Source of the DNA: Psychrobacter arcticus 273-4
GTDB lineage: Bacteria > Pseudomonadota > Gammaproteobacteria > Pseudomonadales > Moraxellaceae
Assembly (NCBI RefSeq): GCF_000012305.1
Contig: NC_007204.1
Coordinates: forward strand, 372,001 to 436,000
DNA: 64,000 nucleotides
Direction of reading: 5' to 3'
Shown here piece by piece: positions 10,328 to 18,524 of the stretch; the stretch's first letter is position 1; each line of letters opens with the position of its first letter. Both the position numbers and the translations under genes were made by a program. The notes below the pieces were generated by a model, which was given only the letters and a program-made list of their open reading frames with translations, was not told where the DNA came from and made no database searches.

Positions 10328-10456
10328 CAATAAAAAATATGTTCGCTAAATTGCCAATGAATAATAAAACCAGTTTAGCGTAAACGGTCATGCGTGAATA
10401 TCAGCCTACCGTTTGATTATTTATCAACGATAAAACGACAAGATACAGGGATAGTT

Positions 10457-12577
10457 ATGTTTTCTAAAATTTTGATCGCCAACCGTGGTGAAATTGCCTG
10501 CCGAGTGGCCGCGACTGCCAAGCGTTTGGGTGTGAGTACCGTCGCGGTTTATTCTGATGCTGACCGTGAAGCCAAGCACGTGGCTGTCTGCGATGAAGCA
10601 GTTTATTTGGGTGGTTCGGCTCCTAAAGACAGCTATCTAAAAGGCGATGCTATCATTGCGATTGCCAAAGAGACTGGCGCACAAGCGATTCACCCAGGTT
10701 ATGGATTTTTAAGTGAAAATGCAGATTTTGCCCAAGCTTGCCAAGATGCAGGATTGGTCTTTATCGGTCCATCGGCTGATGCTATCCGCGCCATGGGCGG
10801 TAAATCCGAGTCAAAGCGCTTAATGGAAGCAGCTGGCGTGCCATTGATACCCGGCTATCACGGTGAAAATCAAGATGCCCAGTTTTTACAACAGCAAGCA
10901 GACAGCATTGGTTATCCTGTATTGATTAAAGCCAGTGCTGGTGGTGGCGGTAAAGGCATGCGTATCGTTGAGCAGCCCAGTGACTTTATTGATTTATTAG
11001 AATCATGCCGCCGTGAAGCGATTACCAGCTTTGGTAACGATCAAGTATTGGTCGAAAAATACGCCCTAAAACCACGCCATATCGAAATTCAAGTATTCGG
11101 TGATACGCATGGCAATTACGTCCATCTGTTTGAGCGAGATTGTTCAGTACAGCGTCGCCATCAAAAGGTATTAGAAGAAGCGCCAGCGCCAGGTGTTGAT
11201 ACTGCGATGCGTGAGGCGATGGGAACCGCTGCAATCGAAGCGGCGCGTGCGGTCAATTATTTTGGTGCAGGTACGGTTGAATTTATCGTTGAGCAGCGCG
11301 AAGGCTCGATGAACTTTTATTTTATGGAGATGAATACCCGTCTGCAAGTTGAGCATCCGGTCAGTGAAGCCATCTCTGGCGTAGACTTGGTGGAATGGCA
11401 GCTGCTAGTAGCGGCAGGTTTGCCATTGCCGAAAAAACAGGAAGAGCTCGCGATAAACGGACATGCGATTGAAGCACGTATTTGTGCTGAAAATCCTGAC
11501 AATGGGTTTTTACCAGCGACGGGTACTTTATTTATTTACCAAAAGCCTGAGCATAGCACCTTTATCATTAACAAGAACAGCGCAGATGTACGTATTGACG
11601 ATGGCGTACGCGAAGGCGATGTCATCAGTCCGTTCTATGATTCTATGATTGCAAAACTCATTGTGCATGCACCAACGCGAGAGCAGGCGTTAGCCAAGCT
11701 TGATCGTGCACTCGCTCAAACGCGCATTGTAGGTCTGCCTAATAATGTGGCATTTTTGCGCTATATTCTTAATACCGAGTCGTTTAGCCAAGCCAATCTT
11801 GATACAGCGCTGATTGAGCGTGAGCGTGAGCAGCTGTTTCATCAGCATCCGCTTGAGTTATCAACGCTCGTGGTTACTGCTATTACGCAGCAACTTGCTA
11901 GTGAGGCGGCACTATATGGGTCAGATGCTGATCCCTTTAGCAAGCCTACGGGTTTCCGTGCCTTTAGCGATTATACACGTTCGTTTAGCTTGGTTTGTGC
12001 AGAGCAGCCTTATCGTGCCCGTATCAGTAACTGGCACAATGCAGGTTGTTCAGATAACAAAAAGGGTGCTGAAAAGCTCAGTAGCTTTACGCTTGTCATT
12101 GAACAAGAAGTCGCCAATACGGACACTCAAGATAATATTAATGTTGCGGCGCAAACGTCGACAGTCTATGAGGGTCAAGTCAGCTATAGCAGCATTGACG
12201 CACACAACCATATATTGTGGTTGGAAGGTGCCCGTATCAACGCCCAAAGCTGGACAAACCATGAGACCGTCTATGTGTTTACTGATAACGGACGAGATGA
12301 GATTACGCTTGTTGATATCATGGCGCACGTCGGCGAAGAGAATGCAGCGGTCGGTAGCTTAAAGTCGCCAATGCCAGGTCAAGTCGTTGCCTTTAAAGTA
12401 GCAGTCGGTGATACCGTGAAAAAAGGCGAGCCATTAGCTGTCATCGAAGCGATGAAAATCGAACATACCATTACTGCACCGACAGATGGCGTGGTTGCAG
12501 AATTATTATTTGCTGCGGGTGATTTGGTTGCCGATGGTGATGAGCTATTGCGTATTGACAATGAAGACAGTAAGTAA
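10457..12577 (+). CDS. liuD: 3-methylcrotonyl-CoA carboxylase, biotin-carrying (alpha) subunit
   Basis: Biotin carboxylase plus biotin carrier of the MCC complex, 706 residues. The N-terminal domain opens with FSKILIANRGEIACRVAATA, followed by the ATP-grasp glycine loop KASAGGGGKGMRIV and the active-site segment EMNTRLQVEHPVSE. A less conserved linker (about residues 470-625) leads to a C-terminal biotinyl domain with AVIEAMKIEHT, where Lys667 is the biotinylation site. The ATG at 10457 is preferred; an upstream in-frame GTG at 10394 would add 21 unconserved residues. LiuB is its partner, and BirA, encoded at 15.6 kb, is the likely modifying enzyme. Confidence 0.95.
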   Translation: MFSKILIANRGEIACRVAATAKRLGVSTVAVYSDADREAKHVAVCDEAVYLGGSAPKDSYLKGDAIIAIAKETGAQAIHPGYGFLSENADFAQACQDAGLVFIGPSADAIRAMGGKSESKRLMEAAGVPLIPGYHGENQDAQFLQQQADSIGYPVLIKASAGGGGKGMRIVEQPSDFIDLLESCRREAITSFGNDQVLVEKYALKPRHIEIQVFGDTHGNYVHLFERDCSVQRRHQKVLEEAPAPGVDTAMREAMGTAAIEAARAVNYFGAGTVEFIVEQREGSMNFYFMEMNTRLQVEHPVSEAISGVDLVEWQLLVAAGLPLPKKQEELAINGHAIEARICAENPDNGFLPATGTLFIYQKPEHSTFIINKNSADVRIDDGVREGDVISPFYDSMIAKLIVHAPTREQALAKLDRALAQTRIVGLPNNVAFLRYILNTESFSQANLDTALIEREREQLFHQHPLELSTLVVTAITQQLASEAALYGSDADPFSKPTGFRAFSDYTRSFSLVCAEQPYRARISNWHNAGCSDNKKGAEKLSSFTLVIEQEVANTDTQDNINVAAQTSTVYEGQVSYSSIDAHNHILWLEGARINAQSWTNHETVYVFTDNGRDEITLVDIMAHVGEENAAVGSLKSPMPGQVVAFKVAVGDTVKKGEPLAVIEAMKIEHTITAPTDGVVAELLFAAGDLVADGDELLRIDNEDSK

Positions 12578-12591
12578 AAAGGATAATCAGT

Positions 12592-13512
12592 ATGAGTATC
12601 TCGTACCCAAAACACGTCACCATCGTTGATGTCAGTCCACGTGATGGCTTGCAAAATGAATCCATGACGGTACCAACTGCGGTTAAGCAAAGGCTTATCG
12701 ATGATTTGATTGCCGCAGGAGTGAAAAAGCTTGAGGCTGCTAGCTTTGTATCGCCAAAATGGGTGCCGCAAATGGGTGACAATAGCGCGCTGCTCGAAGC
12801 ACTTGCGGCCACACGCCAAAGTGATGTGAGCTATTCGGTGTTGGTGCCGAACATGCGTGGTTTTGAAAATGCTATCGTGCATCGTCCTGATGAAATCGTT
12901 ATTTTTGGCTCGGCTAGTGAAACTTTTAGCCAAAAAAATATCAATTGCAGTATTGATGAAAGCATCGAGCGCTTTGCACCCGTTGCTGCTGCTGCAAAAG
13001 CGCAAGGCATCAAGGTGCGTGGCGTTATCTCTTGCACAGTTGGTTGCCCTTATGAAGGTGAAATTGACCCAAGCCAAGTAGCCTATGTTACCAAGCGTTT
13101 GGTTGAGATTGGCTCAGAGCAGATTGGCATTGCTGATACCATTGGTGTTGGTACACCGCTTAAGGTCCAGCGGGCGTTACAAGCCGCACTAGAGTATGCT
13201 GATATAACCATGATGTCGGGACATTTTCATGATACTTATGGTCAAGCATTAAGTAATACCTTAGCGGCATTACAAATGGGCGTCAGTGAATTTGATACCT
13301 CAGTAGCGGGACTTGGCGGTTGTCCGTATGCCAAAGGCGCAACGGGCAATGTCGCAACTGAAGATGTGGTTTATATGCTGCATGGTATGGGTATCAGCAC
13401 TGGCATTAATTTGGATAAATTGGTCGTAGCGGGTGAGCGTATCAGTGAGTTTTTGGGTCGCCCTAACGGCTCAAACGTGGCGCGTGCCTTGATTAATAAA
13501 CGTCAGTCTTAA
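12592..13512 (+). CDS. liuE: Hydroxymethylglutaryl-CoA lyase
   Basis: Cleaves HMG-CoA to acetyl-CoA and acetoacetate, the last step of leucine degradation. The 306-residue TIM-barrel protein shows the catalytic DVSPRDGLQNE near residue 13, metal ligands in GHFHDTYGQA (His211, His213) and the catalytic cysteine Cys244 in GLGGCPYAKGATGNVATED. The start is 14 bp after the liuD stop with AAAAAGGA upstream, so the two are surely cotranscribed. After the stop, ACCAATGG (13512-13519) can pair with CCGTTGGT (13531-13538); there is no T-run, so this is not a clear terminator. Confidence 0.95.
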   Translation: MSISYPKHVTIVDVSPRDGLQNESMTVPTAVKQRLIDDLIAAGVKKLEAASFVSPKWVPQMGDNSALLEALAATRQSDVSYSVLVPNMRGFENAIVHRPDEIVIFGSASETFSQKNINCSIDESIERFAPVAAAAKAQGIKVRGVISCTVGCPYEGEIDPSQVAYVTKRLVEIGSEQIGIADTIGVGTPLKVQRALQAALEYADITMMSGHFHDTYGQALSNTLAALQMGVSEFDTSVAGLGGCPYAKGATGNVATEDVVYMLHGMGISTGINLDKLVVAGERISEFLGRPNGSNVARALINKRQS

Positions 13513-13591
13513 CCAATGGCATTAAAAATACCGTTGGTCATAAATTAAATAAATATCTCAGCAATTAAACATCAAAATAAAAGGAACAGTT

Positions 13592-14779
13592 ATGAGTTTA
13601 CCTGGATTGAATTTTCAGCTTGGCGAGGATATCGACGCCTTACGTAATATGGTACAACAGTTTGCTGCCAAAGAAATCGCTCCACGTGCTGCCGAGATTG
13701 ACAGTAGCGATGAGTTTCCAATGGATTTATGGCAAAAGATGGGCGACATTGGTTTACATGGCATCACCGTTCCCGAAGAGTACGGCGGCTCTGACATGGG
13801 TTACGTCGCCCACATGGTAGCGATGGAAGAGATTAGCCGCGCCTCTGCCTCTGTGGCACTTAGCTACGGTGCGCATTCTAACTTGTGTATCAATCAGCTC
13901 AAACGTAATGGTAGTGAAGCACAAAAACAAAAATATCTACCAAAATTAATCAGTGGTGAGTTTATTGGTGCACTGGCCATGAGTGAAACTGGTGCAGGCT
14001 CTGATGTCGTCAGCATGAAGCTAAAAGCCGAAGAAAAAGACGGTCATTATGTGCTAAATGGTAGCAAAATGTGGATTACTAATGGTCCTGATGCTGATGT
14101 GATGATGGTTTATGCTAAGACCAATCCAGAATTAGGTGCTAAAGGCATGACCGCTTTTATCGTTGAAAAAGGCATGGAAGGTTTTGGCACCGCGCAAAAG
14201 CTCGATAAATTGGGCATGCGCGGTAGTCATACTGGTGAGATGACTTTTAATAATGTTGAAGTACCTAAAGAGAATATCTTAGGTGGCTTAAACGAAGGCG
14301 TTAAAGTGTTAATGAGTGGATTGGATTACGAGCGAGCAGTATTGGCAGCTGGTCCTGTCGGCATCATGCAAGCGGTGATGGACAATGTCGTGCCTTATAT
14401 CCACGACCGTAAGCAATTCGGTCAAGCGATTGGTGAGTTTCAGCTTATTCAAGGTAAAGTTGCCGATATGTATACTATCTTGCAAGCAGGACGCAGCTTC
14501 TTATATACCGTCGGTAAAAACCTCGATATGTTAGATCAGCGCGCTGCCGGTCATAGTCGAGAGGTGCGTAAAGATTGTGCCAGTGTGATTTTATGGTGTG
14601 CTGAAAAAGCCACTTGGATGGCAGGCGAGGGCATTCAAATCTTTGGCGGTAATGGCTATACCAACGAGTATCCGCTTGGTCGTTACTGGCGTGATGCCAA
14701 GCTGTATGAGATTGGCGCGGGTACCAGTGAGATTCGTCGTATGTTGGTTGGTCGTGAATTGTTTAACGAGACTAAGTAA
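13592..14779 (+). CDS. liuA: Isovaleryl-CoA dehydrogenase
   Basis: FAD acyl-CoA dehydrogenase converting isovaleryl-CoA to 3-methylcrotonyl-CoA. Of 395 residues, the family signatures [19 protein letters not shown] (about 126-144) and [20 protein letters not shown] are present. Glu247 in [14 protein letters not shown] sits where isovaleryl-CoA dehydrogenases keep their catalytic base, which differs from the position used by medium-chain enzymes. In Pseudomonas liuA opens the operon; here it closes it, 79 bp after liuE, with its own AAAAGGA site. Confidence 0.94.
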   Translation: MSLPGLNFQLGEDIDALRNMVQQFAAKEIAPRAAEIDSSDEFPMDLWQKMGDIGLHGITVPEEYGGSDMGYVAHMVAMEEISRASASVALSYGAHSNLCINQLKRNGSEAQKQKYLPKLISGEFIGALAMSETGAGSDVVSMKLKAEEKDGHYVLNGSKMWITNGPDADVMMVYAKTNPELGAKGMTAFIVEKGMEGFGTAQKLDKLGMRGSHTGEMTFNNVEVPKENILGGLNEGVKVLMSGLDYERAVLAAGPVGIMQAVMDNVVPYIHDRKQFGQAIGEFQLIQGKVADMYTILQAGRSFLYTVGKNLDMLDQRAAGHSREVRKDCASVILWCAEKATWMAGEGIQIFGGNGYTNEYPLGRYWRDAKLYEIGAGTSEIRRMLVGRELFNETK

Positions 14780-14816
14780 AAAATATTGTAAAGTGTATTC
14801 AGCAGTTACTAAACTA

Positions 14817-14851
14817 AAAAAGCAGTACGTTTTAAGCGTACTGCTTTTTTA
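14817..14851. terminator. Bidirectional terminator between liuA and coaX
   Basis: AGCAGTACG (14821-14829) pairs perfectly with CGTACTGCT (14837-14845). An A-run lies on the left and a T-run on the right, so it can end transcripts from both liuA (plus) and coaX (minus). Confidence 0.85.
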
Positions 14852-14880
14852 TTGGTATTCTATAAAAGCAATTTAAATTG

Positions 14881-15609
14881 CTAAGACTGTTTACTATGAT
14901 CAAAATAGCGTGCCAGACCATTTAATAATAAATCATCTCGTAGCCGTACGGGGCGGTTGACGTGTTGGGCAATAATAGCCGCATCGCCACCGGTCATAAT
15001 CACTTCAAAGTTGGGATGACGAGTGCTAATCTCATTGATTGCCCCAACGATGGATAATAATATCCCTCGATGCACCGCGTCTTGCGTAGTGATACCTTGG
15101 CTGACACTATCAAAAGTACCGTTAGAGATGGTGATTTGCTTGGTACCAGAAAATAGCGACTCACGCTGTAAATAGATACTCGGGAAAATATAACCACCCA
15201 AATGCGTCGCATGGTCAATCAAATCAATGGTGATGGCTGTACCGCAGCCTATCAGGCATTGACGTTTGGTTTTATCCACCGCGCCGAGCATTTGTAGCCA
15301 GCGATCACAGCCGAGCTGCTCGTCGTTGTATGCGCTTTTCATCAGTGGATAATTGGCATCGACGTGAACAAATTCAAACGGGATATTAAGGCGACTGAGC
15401 GTCTCTGAGACTTTGATATTAAGATCATCGCCGAGCACTGATGAGATACCGATAAAGTCAGGGGCATAACGCTCAAAGCGGTCGGTCAAACCCATGAGTA
15501 ATTCGGCAGGTGCTTGTAAATGTTGCTTGGCATCATGCGAGACTATCTGCCCGATATCATCGGTCAGCCAGTATTTAAGGCGGGTGTTGCCGAGATCAAG
15601 CCAGAGCAT
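14881..15609 (-). CDS. coaX: Type III pantothenate kinase
   Basis: Phosphorylates pantothenate in the first step of CoA synthesis. The 242-residue protein has the CoaX hallmarks: N-terminal phosphate loop LDLGNTRLKYW, substrate segment LGCDRWLQMLGA and the second phosphate loop CLIGCGTAITIDL, with GGYIFPS afterwards. AAAGGGAA precedes the ATG. It lies 37 bp after birA in the same direction; birA-coaX pairing is common in proteobacteria. Confidence 0.93.
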   Translation of the reverse strand: MLWLDLGNTRLKYWLTDDIGQIVSHDAKQHLQAPAELLMGLTDRFERYAPDFIGISSVLGDDLNIKVSETLSRLNIPFEFVHVDANYPLMKSAYNDEQLGCDRWLQMLGAVDKTKRQCLIGCGTAITIDLIDHATHLGGYIFPSIYLQRESLFSGTKQITISNGTFDSVSQGITTQDAVHRGILLSIVGAINEISTRHPNFEVIMTGGDAAIIAQHVNRPVRLRDDLLLNGLARYFDHSKQS

Positions 15610-15646
15610 AAAATTCCCTTTAGATAGAGCGCATTAAGTAAATGCT

Positions 15647-16621
15647 TTAAGCGTTATCAATAACGTCGATGCGTCCGGTAAAAAGCGCAGAAATATTACC
15701 GTTATCTTGGCGTAATTGCAAACATCCATGTGTATCAATACCGCAAGCATAGCCAGTTAGCGTCTCTGTCTGACCATTGTGCTCTTGAGTGATGCGTAAG
15801 CGCAGTCCTGCTAGGGCATCCATCGAGTCAAATTGCTTTAAAAAGCTGTCTAAATTATAGGTTTGACCGGTTGGTTTTTCTAAACCTAAGTGTTCAAAAC
15901 GTGTCATTGCTGCCATTAATGCTTTACTCATTTGCTGATAAAGCTCTCGTAGACTTAGCAAAGCACTTGCTGATTTGTCTGGCTCTAGTAGCTGCTTGAT
16001 ATCCTGTAAGCTAATGGCTTGATAGCTCATACCTTCGCAGGTTTGAGCAGTAAGCTTGGGCGTTGCTTGCACATTTAGTCCCACACCCATTACTATCCCG
16101 ACTAATTTTCCCGCTTGAGTAACTGGCTCTATCAAAATACCCGCAAGCTTATGAAATGGCGTCATTTCATTTGCTAATAGGATTTTATGCAACTCAGATT
16201 GATGGTGATATTGATATGAATAAAAGCCTAAATCATTCGCCCATTTTACCCCTATGGGCGTTAAGCCTTGCGCACATAGCTGGTCATTTAATGTTTGTAT
16301 AATGGGCATTTTTGCCAGCTCAACGCCAATGATTAACGACAATAAACCGCTAATGGGAATATGAACAGGATGATATAACGACAGATAAACATTGCCGCGT
16401 GGTGATTGCCATGAGCGTCCGTGTTGTCCACGACCTGCGCTTTGGGTTTCGGCAGTCAGTAGATGCATTGCAGTGGCATTGAGCGTGCCATCCTGTACTG
16501 CTGCGATAAGCTCGCTGTTGGTCGAGACGCTGCTAGATAAATGCCTATGGTTAAGATCTGGCAAATGAGTAAGAAGGTATGACTTAGAGGCGCAGTCAGA
16601 TAAAGAGTCGAGTGGCAGCAT
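15647..16621 (-). CDS. birA: Biotin--[acetyl-CoA-carboxylase] ligase
   Basis: Joins biotin to carrier lysines through biotinyl-AMP. In 324 residues the catalytic domain shows the adenylate loop SAGRGQHGRSWQSPRGNVYL (about residues 60-80), VKWANDL and KLAGILIEP with GVGLNVQ. The usual N-terminal winged-helix DNA-binding domain of E. coli BirA is absent, so this copy should be an enzyme only and not the biotin repressor. An insertion (about residues 205-265) separates catalytic and C-terminal domains. LiuD is one expected substrate. Confidence 0.92.
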   Translation of the reverse strand: MLPLDSLSDCASKSYLLTHLPDLNHRHLSSSVSTNSELIAAVQDGTLNATAMHLLTAETQSAGRGQHGRSWQSPRGNVYLSLYHPVHIPISGLLSLIIGVELAKMPIIQTLNDQLCAQGLTPIGVKWANDLGFYSYQYHHQSELHKILLANEMTPFHKLAGILIEPVTQAGKLVGIVMGVGLNVQATPKLTAQTCEGMSYQAISLQDIKQLLEPDKSASALLSLRELYQQMSKALMAAMTRFEHLGLEKPTGQTYNLDSFLKQFDSMDALAGLRLRITQEHNGQTETLTGYACGIDTHGCLQLRQDNGNISALFTGRIDVIDNA

Positions 16622-16712
16622 AAGTTTTTTCGATGTGGTTAATATAGAAAATCTGATAAATGTGGCAGGGGAAATCTTTGATATACTGAGCGATTGTCAC
16701 AGATAAACAAGA

Positions 16713-16851
16713 TAGAGTCGGTGAAAAGTAATATCGATACAACACCTACTACTGGTGCAAATTTTTCTTGCTTGCTGTGCCTACGCAGACAGAGGCTGCA
16801 AAAAATTTGCACCAGCAATACGGTAGCGACTTTAAAGTATGTCAACTATAG
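16713..16851 (+). repeat. 138-bp intergenic hairpin repeat, copy 3
   Basis: Same orientation as copies 1 and 2; the left end is TAGAGTCGG rather than TATAGTCGG. It sits in the divergent birA / TauE pseudogene region (16622-16968), where nothing else recognisable is present. The arm tips here are ACTGGTG and CACCAGC, leaving one unpaired position. Confidence 0.9.
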
Positions 16852-16968
16852 AGTAGATAGGATAAAGGTCGGCTGATGATTTGGCAAATGCAATTAAGCG
16901 CATCATAAGTAAGTGCCAAAAAGATAAAATAACTTAATATAAAAAATGCAGGATAAAAGGCTGATTCG

Positions 16969-17465
16969 ATGATGTTATATGGATGGTTTGTGATTGCAGG
17001 GGCGTTTGCGGGTGTCAGCGCAGGCTTGTTCGGCGTCGGTGGCGGCATGATTATCGTGCCAGCATTGGTCTGGATTTTTACTGCTTATAATTTTCCGCCA
17101 GAAGTGGTGACTCATTTGGCTATTGGTACCTCGCTTGCAACCATCGTTGTGACCTCAATCAGCTCACTCACTGCCCATAATAAGCGTGGCGGTGTACGCT
17201 GGGAAGTTTGGCGCCGGTGCTGGCATTGGCTGGCGCGGCAGGTTTTGCATGGTTTGGTCAAGATGTCGCCAATCTACCTGAGGGCACGATAGGCTTTGTC
17301 CATATTTCAGGATTTTTAGGTATCTCAGCGGCTAGCTTTATTATGGCAAAAGTCGGAGCCAAGCTTGCCCATGTCTTACCTGTGCTGACACTTAAGCGTG
17401 CATTTGGTGTGCTACTGCTATTTGCTGGTGGACAATTATTGTTAAGTGGGCTTGGGGTTATATAA
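16969..17465 (+). pseudogene. TauE/SafE-family membrane transporter, broken by internal deletion
   Basis: The first reading frame from the ATG at 16969 (SD AAAGG upstream) encodes a normal TauE/SafE N-terminus with GLFGVGGGMIIVPAL and continues to HNKRGGVRWEVWR, about residue 80. At about 17205-17215 the matching protein switches to another frame, giving ALAGAAGFAWFGQDVANLP and a normal C-terminal third ending LLLSGLGVI at 17465. Intact relatives have about 265 residues; here the two pieces total about 165 codons in different frames. About 100 codons are therefore missing and the junction shifts frame. The first frame ends at 17292 with unrelated residues. Sequencing error alone would not explain missing sequence. 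Confidence 0.8.
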
Positions 17466-17516
17466 AGATTTTAAATTTTAATAGAAATTAAAGCGTTAAC
17501 TTAAGGGTACTGGTAA

Positions 17517-18452
17517 ATGAAAGCTGCAGAAAAATATCGCCGTGTGTTTGGCTCAATCAGCCATCTAAAAGACCAGATTCCATGGACGACAGGTTTATCC
17601 AACATGGTAGAGTTTCTCGTATGGGAGCCACAGCGTGTACTTGGTATCAGCAAAAAACAATATGTACGTCAAATTATTGAATGGACAACAAGTCTAGAAT
17701 TGAAAGATAAGAGTCTAGAAGAAATAGAGGAAGCTATTAGTCAAAAGCTTAATCAAAAAATGAATGAGTCTGAGCAGTTAGAAACTTACTCAAAGAAAAC
17801 AACGGGTATTTGTAATGCTAGGGAAGCTGTTCGCCGAGTTAAGTTTTTTTCTGAAGATTACCTAAATAAAGAATTCGATATTTTCCTAAGTTTATGTAGT
17901 GATAGTTATCTAAATTTATTCTATGGACAATTCATTAATTTCGACCAAAGCGGTTCATGGTCGACACATGGTAATAGTGGTATCTTTGAATATAGTACCG
18001 AACTAAACGCTATGTTTATGGATAATTTATCCTATAACCATGAGGCGAATGTATTAATTGCCAATGAACTAAAGCTTAATGGTAAAAAAAATGCTGACCA
18101 AATATTAAAGTATTGCCTAATGTACGAGTATTTATTAAAAATAGGATTTATTGATAAAGATACAAAGTTTTTATTATTATTCATTGGTGGTAGCATTTTA
18201 AAAGAAGATAAGCAAAGTCTCATAAATCAAGAAATAACTATGTGTCAGACCAAGCCTGAAAAATATAAGCATTTATTAAAAGATGAATTGCTAGAAGTGG
18301 CGAAACATTTAGAAATCGCCAGTATCACGTGGCAATCGCTGATAGAGTTTAATAACTGTTACTTGAATCAAAATGAGGTTTGCCAAGTAGAACAAAAACT
18401 ACTTCAAGGGTTCAATCAAAGCCTTCAATCAAAATCGTTTATGCACTTATAA
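17517..18452 (+). CDS. Hypothetical protein, unknown function
   Basis: A 311-residue protein I do not recognise. It has no signal peptide or membrane segment, and it is mostly predicted alpha-helical, with a charged helix near residues 55-95 and a hydrophobic helix around FLLLFIGG in the middle. The first 50 codons have ordinary composition, while the rest is clearly more AT-rich than neighbouring genes, which suggests foreign origin. ATG at 17517 has AAGGG upstream. It lies 51 bp after the broken transporter and 72 bp before smc; no functional inference is possible from this. Confidence 0.65.
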   Translation: MKAAEKYRRVFGSISHLKDQIPWTTGLSNMVEFLVWEPQRVLGISKKQYVRQIIEWTTSLELKDKSLEEIEEAISQKLNQKMNESEQLETYSKKTTGICNAREAVRRVKFFSEDYLNKEFDIFLSLCSDSYLNLFYGQFINFDQSGSWSTHGNSGIFEYSTELNAMFMDNLSYNHEANVLIANELKLNGKKNADQILKYCLMYEYLLKIGFIDKDTKFLLLFIGGSILKEDKQSLINQEITMCQTKPEKYKHLLKDELLEVAKHLEIASITWQSLIEFNNCYLNQNEVCQVEQKLLQGFNQSLQSKSFMHL

Positions 18453-18524
18453 TTTTAACCCTAAAAACTCACTCTAATTTCAGGTAGAATAGCCGCCTGT
18501 TTTTGCTAAGTTTACTGATCCTTC

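Noticed and set aside
12379-13077. 232-codon minus-strand frame across liuD/liuE
   Set aside because: It is antisense to two well-identified genes, spans their junction and has no protein-like motif.
16969-17292. Intact 107-residue membrane protein
   Set aside because: The last 25 residues are out-of-frame remains of a TauE/SafE transporter; treated as part of a pseudogene.
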